DNA from: JBAQMG01 sp049302575
GTDB lineage: Bacteria > Bacillota > Desulfitobacteriia > Desulfitobacteriales > Desulfitobacteriaceae
Direction of reading: 5' to 3'
Assembly (NCBI GenBank): GCA_049302575.1
Contig: JBAQMG010000080.1
Coordinates: 1 to 11,779, forward strand
DNA length: 11,779 nucleotides
The notes beneath the pieces were generated by a model that was given only the letters and a program-made list of their open reading frames with translations, ran no database searches and was not told the origin of the DNA. Below, piece by piece: positions 1-7,199 of this stretch. Every line of letters begins with the position of its first letter. Position 1 is the stretch's first letter. A program made the position numbers and the translations under genes.

Positions 1-13
1 GTGTGTGCACACC

Positions 14-30
14 TTATGATCGTATCATAA
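14..30. repeat. Short perfect inverted repeat downstream of speD
   Basis: Seven-base arms (TTATGAT and ATCATAA) surround a 3-base loop, just after a GTGTGCACAC palindrome. It lies about 70 bases beyond the speD stop. No T-run follows on either strand, so it is not a convincing terminator. The 12-mer ACACCTTATGAT that overlaps it (9-20) recurs inverted at 937-948, just upstream of speD. Confidence 0.4.
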
Positions 31-102
31 CTCAAATACAAGTACTTTGGCAAGGGTATTTATTATTGAATCTTGTATACTTTCTAAAAATATAGTTGCA
101 AG

Positions 103-912
103 TCAAACTTTTGGGATATTCTTTCCATAGAAAATTTCTGCCATCTCCCTCTTTAGTCTTTGCTTGATCCGTTTCTTCTCACTTGGTGGGAGTTCTTTTT
201 TTTCCATGTCGAATAAATAATTATCCAAATCAAAGTCTTTTAAGATCATCTTCGTATGAAAAATATTTTCCTGATAGACATTAACATCAATCATTTGATA
301 GAGATCTCGCTTTTCTTTGGCGAGATAGTTTTGGATGGAATATATTTTATGATCAATAAAAAACTTCTTTCCATCAATATTTCTTGTAAATCCCCGAACT
401 CGGTAGTCAATGATGGCAATATCCGAAGAAAAATTAGCCACAAGGTAATTCAGTGCGGTCAATGGGGAAATTTTACCACAAGTTGAGACATCAATATCTG
501 CTCTAAAGGTACTGATTCCTTTATTGGGGTGACTTTCAGGGTAAGTGTGTACAGTAATATGACTTTTATCTAAATGAGCGACAACTGCCTCAGGCAAAGG
601 TTCTGTAGTATTTAAAGCATCAGTTTCCGCCGAGGTATCCCCTCCCTCGGAAATAAGCATGGTAACACTTGCCCCTTGGGGATCATAATCTTGTTTGGCA
701 ATATTCAAAACACGCGCACCGATCAGGCTGGCTACATGCAGGAGAATACTGGCAAGGCGATCTGCATTATATTCTTCATCAATGTATTCAATATAAGCTT
801 GTCTTTGCTCAGGTGACTTAGCATAGCAAATATCATACATATTAAAGCTGAGGGTTTTTGTTAGGTTATTAAAACCGTATAATTTTAGTTTTTTGAGTGG
901 TTTAATTTCCAT
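103..912 (-). CDS. speD: S-adenosylmethionine decarboxylase proenzyme, E. coli type (class 1A)
   Basis: Makes decarboxylated S-adenosylmethionine, the aminopropyl donor used by spermidine synthase (SpeE, not in this window). It is a cytosolic pyruvoyl enzyme of 269 residues, close to the 264 of E. coli SpeD, and homologous throughout (KLKLYGFNNLTK near the N-terminus, STFRADIDVSTCG, NVYQENIFHTKM, EIFYGKNIP at the C-terminus). The motif HLDKSHITVHTYPESHP starts at residue 113. By family knowledge the chain self-cleaves between Lys116 and Ser117, and Ser117 becomes the pyruvoyl group. I chose the ATG at 912 because GGAGGATA lies about 6 bases upstream and homology begins there; an upstream in-frame start at 1005 would add 31 unrelated residues. 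Class 1A enzymes are typical of Gram-negatives, while many Gram-positives carry the short 1B form, so the type is slightly unusual but known in clostridia. It appears monocistronic. Confidence 0.95.
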   Translation of the reverse strand: MEIKPLKKLKLYGFNNLTKTLSFNMYDICYAKSPEQRQAYIEYIDEEYNADRLASILLHVASLIGARVLNIAKQDYDPQGASVTMLISEGGDTSAETDALNTTEPLPEAVVAHLDKSHITVHTYPESHPNKGISTFRADIDVSTCGKISPLTALNYLVANFSSDIAIIDYRVRGFTRNIDGKKFFIDHKIYSIQNYLAKEKRDLYQMIDVNVYQENIFHTKMILKDFDLDNYLFDMEKKELPPSEKKRIKQRLKREMAEIFYGKNIPKV

Positions 913-1010
913 TTTTATCCTCCAAAAATTATAATCATCATAAGGTGTTAGGCTACTATTTTCAATTAGAATTCGAAATTTATTTCTAGGATAAATCAAG
1001 TACACCGATT

Positions 1011-1016
1011 ATTATA
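1011..1016 (-). promoter_or_regulatory. Possible -10 element of the speD promoter
   Basis: A perfect TATAAT on the minus strand lies about 95 bases upstream of the speD start. The bases 16-18 positions further upstream (CCAAGA/TCCAAG region) match TTGACA poorly, so the assignment is weak. A second TATAAT at 928-933 is too close to the ribosome binding site to be the main promoter. Confidence 0.3.
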
Positions 1017-1093
1017 CATCTTTCATCACGATTCTTGGAGATGTTTTTTTATGGTTATATAGGTTCTTTTAAGGGTATTGGTCTTGAATAGGC

Positions 1094-1121
1094 AAAAATA
1101 AAGAGCGAACTCGCTTCGCTC
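1094..1121 (-). terminator. Rho-independent terminator of larB
   Basis: On the minus strand a perfect 7-bp stem (GAGCGAA / TTCGCTC) with a 5-base loop is followed at once by TTTATTTTT. It lies about 105 bases past the larB stop, oriented to end larB transcription and insulate speD. A larger hairpin sits just before it at 1123-1164. Confidence 0.75.
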
Positions 1122-1122
1122 A

Positions 1123-1164
1123 ATGATTCAGTGTGGGTCTCTAACCACCCCCCCACTGAATCAT
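1123..1164. repeat. Long intergenic hairpin, 15-bp arms
   Basis: Arms at 1123-1137 (ATGATTCAGTGTGGG) and 1150-1164 (CCCCCACTGAATCAT) pair with one mismatch around a 12-base loop. There is no T-run beside it, so it is not itself a standard terminator, but it precedes the larB terminator. It could protect the 3' end of the message or be a dispersed palindromic repeat; copy number cannot be judged here. Confidence 0.6.
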
Positions 1165-1226
1165 AAGGTATAATGATGAATTCGGCACTTGGTTAAATAA
1201 ATAGGTCTAAAAAATTACAAACGGAC

Positions 1227-1973
1227 TCATAGCTTGTTGATTGAGCTCGCTAAGTATCCAGCCCCAAACCCATTGTCAATGTTAACTACGCCAACCCCGC
1301 TGGCACAGCTGTTAAGCATTGCCAGCAAAGCGGCCAGCCCACCGAAACTTGCGCCGTAACCCACACTAGTGGGAACGGCTATTACTGGTTTATCCACAAG
1401 CCCACCAACAACACTGACCAAGGCACCCTCCATCCCTGCAACCACAATGATAACTCGGGCAGCTAAAAGCTTGTCAGTTTGGCTTAGTAAACGGTGAATA
1501 CCAGCTACACCCGTATCGTAAAGGCGTTCTACATGATTTCCCATCACTTCCGCCGTAACTGCCGCTTCCTCAGCAACGGGCATATCAGAAGTTCCCGCGC
1601 TTATCACAAGAATATGCCCATGTCTCTCCTGCATGCCCCGTTCGAGAGTTATCAGGCGGGCTAGTTCATAATACTTAGCCTGCGGGATTTCTGCTTGTAC
1701 AGCCTTAAAAACCTCAGGATTGGACCTAGTCGCCAGAATATTGTTCTCCGTCTGGACTGAGATTGATTTGAAGATGGACACAACCTGCTCGGTAGTCTTA
1801 CTGGCGCAATAGATCACCTCTGGGAATCCCTGTCTTAGTTGTCGGTGATGATCCACTTTGGCAAAACCCAAGTCCTCGTAAGGCAAGCCCTTTAATCTTT
1901 CCAACCCTTCATCGACACTGATTTCATCGTGCCTGATATTATTAAGTAACTGGCGTAAACTCTGCTCGTTCAA
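1227..1973 (-). CDS. larB: LarB, pyridinium-3,5-biscarboxylic acid mononucleotide synthase (nickel-pincer cofactor synthesis)
   Basis: LarB carboxylates the pyridine ring of nicotinic acid adenine dinucleotide and hydrolyses its phosphoanhydride to give P2CMN, the first step to the nickel-pincer nucleotide cofactor of lactate racemase and related LarA enzymes. The 248-residue protein has a family-specific N-terminal part (GFPEVIYCASKT, 49-60) and a PurE-like C-terminal domain (ISAGTSDMPVAEEA 124-137, GVAGIHRL 155-162, VVAGMEGALVSVVGGL 177-192, VPTSVGYGASFGG 200-212, NIDNGFGAG 231-239). Cys223 in LNSCA matches the catalytic cysteine reported for LarB. The start is a TTG preceded by GGGGGAA about 7 bases upstream; a nearby upstream ATG is out of frame. 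larC, larE and larA are not in the window, so larB stands alone here. A clear terminator lies downstream. Confidence 0.95.
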   Translation of the reverse strand: MNEQSLRQLLNNIRHDEISVDEGLERLKGLPYEDLGFAKVDHHRQLRQGFPEVIYCASKTTEQVVSIFKSISVQTENNILATRSNPEVFKAVQAEIPQAKYYELARLITLERGMQERHGHILVISAGTSDMPVAEEAAVTAEVMGNHVERLYDTGVAGIHRLLSQTDKLLAARVIIVVAGMEGALVSVVGGLVDKPVIAVPTSVGYGASFGGLAALLAMLNSCASGVGVVNIDNGFGAGYLASSINKL

Positions 1974-2464
1974 AGTCTTTTTCCCCCATTTGTACCACCA
2001 ATACTACTCGATTGAGAGCTTATCAGTGAATAAAATCATAAGTTTTTTCGAATTTTTAATTTTCAGGAAAAATTATGTTCAAATCTATTTCAAATTCTGA
2101 AAATAGAGATACTCCACGATATCCTTATATTACCACAGCACATTCTTTTCATCTACACTAATGTTCCGTGGCAGCTTCCTTTCTCTACTCTAATCGGTTG
2201 TTGCCAAAGGTTTTTTGATTTAAGGGGTGTATAAATGCTTTAAGTACAGTACAGAGTACAATTAAGATATTTAAAACCAACAGATGGAAACAGTTAGATA
2301 TTTAGATAAAGACACAGAATTATTTACAGTTGGAATGGTTACTATGTACTCCAGAATACTTATTTATTATGATGTTTACAAAATTAGTTATAGTAACAAA
2401 AATTCAGTAAGGGTGATAACCATAAATAATGACAATAATCTTCGAAGCAAAATGGCACGCACTT
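1974..2464. other. Intergenic stretch without a recognisable gene
   Basis: AT-rich sequence between the larB start and the aspartate decarboxylase remnant. A short plus-strand frame from 2284 (93 codons) gives a protein without recognisable features and overlaps the remnant out of frame, so I do not call it. I found no convincing sigma-A promoter for larB here and no strong hairpin. The first part should contain the larB promoter. The later part may be further decayed 5' sequence of the remnant. Confidence 0.5.
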
Positions 2465-2728
2465 ACGAGCAACCCACCCTCAGTTGCGATCAAAACCGAG
2501 ACGAAAAACTATTTACTGCAGATCATAAAGAAACACCATCCGAAATTAATGATATTTACGGATGATGTATACGGAACGTTTGTCGATAACTTCCATTCGT
2601 TCATGGCTGATTTACCCTTTAATACGCTTGGAGTTTACTCGTTCTCCAAATATTTTGGGGCTACTGGTTGGCGTCTAGGGGTTATTGTCGTTCATCAAGC
2701 TAATGTATTTGATCAATTGCTGCAAAGA
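2465..2728 (+). pseudogene. asdA: Internal fragment of aspartate 4-decarboxylase (PLP-dependent)
   Basis: An open frame from 2429 to 2779 contains about 88 codons that strongly resemble the middle of bifunctional aspartate aminotransferase/aspartate 4-decarboxylase, a fold-type I PLP enzyme that turns aspartate into alanine and CO2. Recognisable blocks are SNPPSVAI, KLMIFTDDVYGTF (the Asp and Tyr that contact PLP) and GVYSFSKYFGATGWRLG, whose lysine would bind PLP. A complete enzyme has roughly 500-550 residues. The N-terminal half is missing, and after NVFDQLL the sequence becomes an unrelated hydrophobic tail ending at 2779. There is no plausible start or ribosome binding site. It is the only coding relic on the plus strand, so I read it as a truncated leftover of deletion or rearrangement, not a working gene. 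Confidence 0.8.
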
Positions 2729-2791
2729 AACTGTTTCTTTTGTTTTTTAATTCCTACGTTAAATGTGTTCATCCACTGAGTACTTTCTTAC

Positions 2792-2974
2792 TTATTTTGC
2801 CAAGGTATCTTTCATGGTGTTAAATTCGTCCGTTGTGATTTCGCTACGAGCATAGCGTTCTTTTATTATATCTAAAGCCTTATCGTCCCTTTTACAACAG
2901 CTACTATGCTTACCATTATTCTTATAATCCCAGACAAAATACAATCCAACTAAAAAAATTAAAATACCGATCAT
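2792..2974 (-). CDS. Small membrane-anchored SHOCT-domain protein
   Basis: Sixty residues. A hydrophobic N-terminal segment (about 2-15, IGILIFLVGLYFVW) should anchor it in the membrane. A short basic linker carries a Cys-Cys pair (26-27). Residues 33-59 (ALDIIKERYARSEITTDEFNTMKDTL) form a typical SHOCT domain, a short two-helix module usually found at the C-terminus and thought to mediate oligomerisation. ATG start with GGAGGGA 7 bases upstream. It lies 61 bases downstream of the Pro-tailed membrane protein on the same strand, so the two are probably cotranscribed. Specific function unknown. Confidence 0.85.
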   Translation of the reverse strand: MIGILIFLVGLYFVWDYKNNGKHSSCCKRDDKALDIIKERYARSEITTDEFNTMKDTLAK

Positions 2975-3035
2975 TAATTATCCCTCCATTCTGAGCTCCA
3001 GCCCCAATTTTGTGTTTTTGGTTAGAACTTTACTT

Positions 3036-3317
3036 TTAGGATTTCGGACTTGGACTTGGAGCTGGAGCTGGACTTGGAGCTGGAGCTGGATTCGGGTTTG
3101 GTTGAGGGTTTTGATTTTTATTGGGATTTACATTGAACCCTCTTTGATGATCCCTAAACCCATAGCCACCCATCATACCTCGCTGATTTAACATTCTTTG
3201 CCCTGTATTAGTACCGTATCGATTATGTTCATAACACCGAAAGGTAACTGAACCTATCGACACCCCAACACCCAAAATCATTAATAGAATACCCGCGATC
3301 AATTTTGTCTTTTTCAC
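3036..3317 (-). CDS. Small membrane protein with Gly/Met-rich middle and Pro-rich tail, function unknown
   Basis: Ninety-three residues. The N-terminus is Lys-rich, followed by one hydrophobic helix (about 6-25), so a signal anchor or signal peptide is likely, with the rest probably outside the membrane. The middle is rich in Arg, Gly, Met and aromatic residues (RGMMGGYGFRDHQRG, 46-60). The tail (about 62-93) is Asn/Pro-rich, then Pro/Ala/Ser repeats, as in disordered wall-spanning segments. The single Cys28 and His31 could bind metal or haem, but that is only a guess. Start is GTG with GGAGGGG 5 bases upstream. It lies 101 bases after the ABC exporter stop and 61 bases before the SHOCT gene; a TATAAT and paired direct repeats in the upstream gap suggest separate regulation. 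No family recognised. Confidence 0.75.
   Translation of the reverse strand: MKKTKLIAGILLMILGVGVSIGSVTFRCYEHNRYGTNTGQRMLNQRGMMGGYGFRDHQRGFNVNPNKNQNPQPNPNPAPAPSPAPAPSPSPKS
3049..3090. repeat. 18-bp tandem repeat encoding the Pro/Ala/Ser tail
   Basis: Two identical 18-base units (CTTGGAGCTGGAGCTGGA at 3055-3072 and 3073-3090) follow a 6-base partial unit at 3049-3054. On the minus strand they encode an in-frame six-residue Ser/Pro/Ala repeat. Because the unit is a multiple of three, copy changes would lengthen or shorten the tail without a frameshift. Confidence 0.9.
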
Positions 3318-3347
3318 TTAAGCCCCTCCTCTCAATTTTTTTCCTTT

Positions 3348-3406
3348 GACTAATTATAGTCTCCTTTTAATTTAAATTGATGGTTTATTTGTGAACTATT
3401 TATGAA
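3348..3406 (-). promoter_or_regulatory. Candidate activator-dependent promoter of the two small membrane proteins
   Basis: On the minus strand a perfect TATAAT (3353-3358) lies within a GACTA/TAGTC palindrome (3348-3361) but has no good -35. About 31 bases further upstream are two directly repeated 11-mers, TTCATAAATAG (3396-3406) and TTCACAAATAA (3385-3395), matching at 9 of 11 positions. An 11-bp period with TTCACA-like halves is the pattern bound by OmpR/PhoP-type response regulators. That a regulator binds here is inference. Confidence 0.45.
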
Positions 3407-3418
3407 GATTTCACATAT

Positions 3419-5317
3419 TCATACTACTTCATTATCTAAATTTGCTCCACTGAACTGACTGTTATAAAGTTCTGCATAAAAACCTTTCTGAGCTAGAAGC
3501 TCATTATGGCTACCCATTTCAATAATACTCCCTTTGTTCATAACCAGTATCAATTCTGCATCTCTAATCGTAGAAAGTCTATGCGCAATTACAAAGCTAG
3601 TTCTTCCGTGCATAAGCTCAGTCATAGCCTTTTGAATATAAACCTCAGTTCTTGAGTCAACACTACTTGTAGCCTCGTCAAGAATTAAGATTGCTGGATC
3701 TGCCAGGATTGCCCGCGCAATCGTTAGAAGTTGTTTTTGACCCTGCGAAATATTCGAAGCTTCCTCATTTAAGATGGTATTGTAGCCATCAGGCAGTGTT
3801 TTAATGAAGTGATGGGCATGAGCAGCTCTTGTTGCTTGCATAACCTCTTCTTCTGTCGCACCTTCACGCCCATAAGCTATATTCTCCATAATAGTACCGT
3901 TAAAGAGCCAGGTATCTTGAAGCACCATGCCGAACATACTGCGTAAAGCACCACGCTTGATATCTCTGATATCAACTCCATCTATCGATATTTTACCAGC
4001 ATTTAGTTCATAGAACCGCATTAATAGATTAACAAGTGTCGTTTTACCCGCACCAGTTGGCCCAACGATAGCGATTGTATGTCCCTGTTTGACATCAATA
4101 TTCATGTTCTTTATAAGTGGTTCTTCTTCTTTATAGCTGAAATCTACATTTTCAAATCTTACTTCTCCCTTAGGGAAGGCTATTACTTTAGCATCAGCAC
4201 GATCCGACAATTCTTCACCCTCATCTAGCAGTTCAAAGACACGTTCAGCAGATGCCACAGTCGATTGAATAATGTTGGCTATATTAGCGGTCTGAACGAT
4301 TGGCATAGTGAATTGTCTGGAATATTGAATAAATGCTAGAATATCGCCAATTGTGATGGTACCCCTTGTGGCGAAAATACCACCGACGACACAGATAATG
4401 ACATAGCCGAGATTACCGACAAATCTCATTAAAGGCATTATTATCCCTGAAATAAACTGTGCGTTATAGCCAGCAGTATAGAGTTTAGCATTTATAGAAT
4501 TAAAGGTTGCGATGGATTCATCCTCACGGCCGTAAGCCTTAACTAGTTTGTGCCCAGTGTACATTTCTTCAACATGCCCATTAAGTTCTCCGAGTGATTT
4601 TTGCTGAGCAGCAAAGTGTTTTTGAGAATGTTTGGCAATATTCATGGTTACTACGACATATAGTGGGAGAGTTAAAATAACAATAACTGTTAATAACGGG
4701 CTTATTGAAAGCATCATCACAACAACACCGATAATCGTTACAATAGAAGTAATCAGTTGGGTAAGACTTTGCTGTAGCGTAGTTGAGATATTATCAAAGT
4801 CGTTGGTAACACGGCTCAAAATCTCCCCATGTGTTCTTGCATCAAAGAACTTAAGAGGCAAGCGTGAAAGCTTCTCATCAACTTCCTTACGCATCTTATA
4901 AACCGTTCTTTGGGCAACTCCAGCCATAATATATTGTTGCAAATAACTAAATGCCGCACTAATAAGATATAACCCTAAAAGAATTAAGACGATCTGACCA
5001 ATATACGTGAAATCCATGCTTGGAATAGGCTGCTGCAGCTTCAGCGCCATCATTTTGGCTCCAAAACCTTCTGCTATCTTTGTGATCGCCTTACCCATGA
5101 TTTTGGGACCAATAATACTAAAAATTGTGCTCAGAATTGCAAATATAAATACTGCAATAAATTTAGTTCTCTGAGGCTTTAAATATCTAAGCAGCCTGAA
5201 AAGTGTTCCCTTGAAATTTTTTGCTTTTTCTACTGGTTTTCCAAAGGATCCCCTCACCCCCCCGTCTTTTCCACCAAAACCCTCTCGGTATTTATCATCT
5301 TTACGTTCTTCACTCAC
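3419..5317 (-). CDS. ABC exporter half-transporter, catalytic-site subunit of a heterodimer
   Basis: Type IV (MsbA/LmrA-like) exporter of 632 residues. After a Gly/Lys-rich cytosolic extension (about 1-36) come six predicted membrane helices (about 50-345), then the nucleotide-binding domain: Walker A GPTGAGKTT 419-427, Q-loop Gln467, signature ISQGQ 523-527, Walker B ILILDE with catalytic Glu548, and H-loop His579. Glu and His are canonical while the signature departs from LSGGQ. This complements the partner gene, which has the reverse pattern, so together they should form one active and one degenerate ATP site as in TM287/288, BmrCD or LmrCD. Start is GTG with AGGAGG about 8 bases upstream; its GTGA overlaps the partner's TGA by 4 bases, showing translational coupling. 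The substrate cannot be read from sequence; multidrug or lipid-like compounds are typical of the family. Confidence 0.93.
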   Translation of the reverse strand: MSEERKDDKYREGFGGKDGGVRGSFGKPVEKAKNFKGTLFRLLRYLKPQRTKFIAVFIFAILSTIFSIIGPKIMGKAITKIAEGFGAKMMALKLQQPIPSMDFTYIGQIVLILLGLYLISAAFSYLQQYIMAGVAQRTVYKMRKEVDEKLSRLPLKFFDARTHGEILSRVTNDFDNISTTLQQSLTQLITSIVTIIGVVVMMLSISPLLTVIVILTLPLYVVVTMNIAKHSQKHFAAQQKSLGELNGHVEEMYTGHKLVKAYGREDESIATFNSINAKLYTAGYNAQFISGIIMPLMRFVGNLGYVIICVVGGIFATRGTITIGDILAFIQYSRQFTMPIVQTANIANIIQSTVASAERVFELLDEGEELSDRADAKVIAFPKGEVRFENVDFSYKEEEPLIKNMNIDVKQGHTIAIVGPTGAGKTTLVNLLMRFYELNAGKISIDGVDIRDIKRGALRSMFGMVLQDTWLFNGTIMENIAYGREGATEEEVMQATRAAHAHHFIKTLPDGYNTILNEEASNISQGQKQLLTIARAILADPAILILDEATSSVDSRTEVYIQKAMTELMHGRTSFVIAHRLSTIRDAELILVMNKGSIIEMGSHNELLAQKGFYAELYNSQFSGANLDNEVV

Positions 5318-7041
5318 GCTAATTCCTCCTCTGAAAGCTGTGAAGCTACAATCTCACGATATACTTTACAGGTATTTAACAGTTCTTTATGCGTTCCCAT
5401 GCCAGATATCTGTCCATCATCTAAGACTATAATCCTATCAGCCTCCCTAACCGTTGAAACACTTTGAGCAATAATAAAAATCGTAGCATCCGCAATTTCA
5501 GGCTTAAGAGCTGCCCGCAGCTTGGCATCCGTTTTAAAATCCAGTGCAGAAAAACTATCGTCAAAAATATAAATCTCAGCTTTTCTAATTAAAGCACGGG
5601 CAATTGAGAGACGTTGCTTCTGTCCTCCAGAAACATTGGTTCCCCCCTGAGCAATATGATGCTCAAAGCCTGCTTCTATCCCTAAGACAAACTCTGTTGC
5701 TTGCGCAACATAAGCTGCATGCTCAATCTCTTCCATGGTGGCATCTTCTTTGCCATATTTTATATTTTCGGCTATGGTACCCGAAAAAAGCACTGTTTTT
5801 TGAGGGACAAAACCAATCTTAGCTCGAAGCGCTTTCTGACTCATTTCTCGAACATCGATTCCATCAACCAAAACACTGCCGCTCTCAACATCATAAAAAC
5901 GTGTAATTAAATTAATCAACGTGGATTTCCCTGAACCAGTCCCTCCAATAATTGCTGTCAGTTCCCCTGGTTTGGCGCTAAAGGTTATATTGTTAAGGGC
6001 TGATTGGTCTGCGCCAGGGTATCTAAAATAAACTTCCTTAAATTCCACAAAACCCCTTTTGCTGTTCGCCAATTTTGATTTTTTAGGATCAATGATGTCA
6101 AGCTTTGTTTCAAGAACTTCATTAATTCTCACTGCTGAAACCTGAGCACGTGGTACCATGATAAATAACATAACCAGCATGAGTAATGAGAATAATATTT
6201 GAGTAGCATATTGAATAAATGCTAAAAGTGATCCAATCTGCATTGTTCCATCTTCTATTCTAAGTGCACCAAACCAAACAAGTGCCACAGTTGTTAAGTT
6301 CATAATCAGCATCATTACCGGCATTAATACAGCCATGATTATATTGACTTTAATTGCATTGTCCATAAGATCTGCGTTGGCCTCATCAAACCGCACTTTT
6401 TCTTTATCAATGCGATTAAAAGCACGTACGACTCTGATACCCGTAAGATTTTCCCGCAAAACAAGATTTAATTTATCTATTTTTTCCTGCATTACCTTAA
6501 ATAAAGGCATACCTTTCATTAAGGTAACACCAATGATACCGAACAGGATTGGAATTGCAACCACAAGTACCCAGGCTAAAGCCGCATCCTGCTGCAAAGC
6601 CATAATAACTCCACCAATACAAGTTAAAGGCGCAGTAATCATCATACTTAAGATCAAAACCGATACTTGCTGAATTTGAGTTACATCATTAGTAGTTCTT
6701 GTAATCAGTGTGGCAGTCCCAAATTTATCAAACTCATGCAAGGAAAAAGTCTCAACTTTGGCAAAAAGCTTTTCACGCAATATTTTTCCAAAACCTATAG
6801 CTGTTTTTGAAGAGAGGTAGGTCGCTATAATCGCGCATAAAGTTCCTCCAGCTGCAATGAGTAACATGAAACCACCAATTTTAACAATATAATTAACATC
6901 TTTGTTCGCTAAACCTTTGTCAACAATATCTGCCATTAAGGTGGGTAAATAGAGATCTGAAAGTACTTGTGCAAAAAGAAGTACGATAATGACAGTTATA
7001 TATGCTGTATATTGTCTTAAAAATCTATACAATCTAATCAT
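5314..7041 (-). CDS. ABC exporter half-transporter, degenerate-site subunit of a heterodimer
   Basis: Type IV exporter half of 575 residues: six predicted membrane helices (about 13-295), then an ATPase domain with Walker A GGTGSGKST 366-374, Q-loop Gln414, intact signature VSGGQ 470-474, and Walker B IYIFDD. Asp495 stands where the catalytic Glu normally is, and the H-loop His is replaced by Gln526 (IIAQSVST). These changes mark the non-hydrolytic subunit of heterodimeric exporters such as TM287, BmrC and LmrC. It is the first gene of the operon and overlaps the second by 4 bases. The ATG at 7041 has a modest GGAG 11 bases upstream. A candidate promoter is at 7120-7148. Family assignment is firm; the substrate is unknown. 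Confidence 0.93.
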   Translation of the reverse strand: MIRLYRFLRQYTAYITVIIVLLFAQVLSDLYLPTLMADIVDKGLANKDVNYIVKIGGFMLLIAAGGTLCAIIATYLSSKTAIGFGKILREKLFAKVETFSLHEFDKFGTATLITRTTNDVTQIQQVSVLILSMMITAPLTCIGGVIMALQQDAALAWVLVVAIPILFGIIGVTLMKGMPLFKVMQEKIDKLNLVLRENLTGIRVVRAFNRIDKEKVRFDEANADLMDNAIKVNIIMAVLMPVMMLIMNLTTVALVWFGALRIEDGTMQIGSLLAFIQYATQILFSLLMLVMLFIMVPRAQVSAVRINEVLETKLDIIDPKKSKLANSKRGFVEFKEVYFRYPGADQSALNNITFSAKPGELTAIIGGTGSGKSTLINLITRFYDVESGSVLVDGIDVREMSQKALRAKIGFVPQKTVLFSGTIAENIKYGKEDATMEEIEHAAYVAQATEFVLGIEAGFEHHIAQGGTNVSGGQKQRLSIARALIRKAEIYIFDDSFSALDFKTDAKLRAALKPEIADATIFIIAQSVSTVREADRIIVLDDGQISGMGTHKELLNTCKVYREIVASQLSEEELA

Positions 7042-7119
7042 TAACTATCAATCTCCAATCTTTAGTGATCTACCTGAGTAACGATCTTGAAAGCTTGATT
7101 ATTTTCAAATAATTGACTT

Positions 7120-7148
7120 ATTCTAGTTATTAATATACTTATAAACAA
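7120..7148 (-). promoter_or_regulatory. Candidate promoter of the ABC exporter operon
   Basis: On the minus strand TTGTTT (7143-7148) and TAGAAT (7120-7125) are separated by exactly 17 bases. The -10 matches the sigma-A consensus at 5 of 6 positions and the -35 at 3 of 6. Transcription would start near 7113, giving a leader of about 70 bases. No repressor site or hairpin stands out. Confidence 0.4.
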
Positions 7149-7199
7149 CACCTTATTTAACCTTTTCATCAAAATTAGTTTGATCCATCTCTGTTTCTG

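Noticed and set aside
14..30. speD terminator
   Set aside because: The hairpin is AT-rich and lacks a following T-run on the minus strand.
912..1005. Longer SpeD start at 1005
   Set aside because: The extra 31 residues have no counterpart in the family, and a strong GGAGG precedes the ATG at 912.
2284..2565. Plus-strand 93-codon frame as a separate gene
   Set aside because: No ribosome binding site and no recognisable features; it overlaps the better supported aspartate decarboxylase fragment in another frame.
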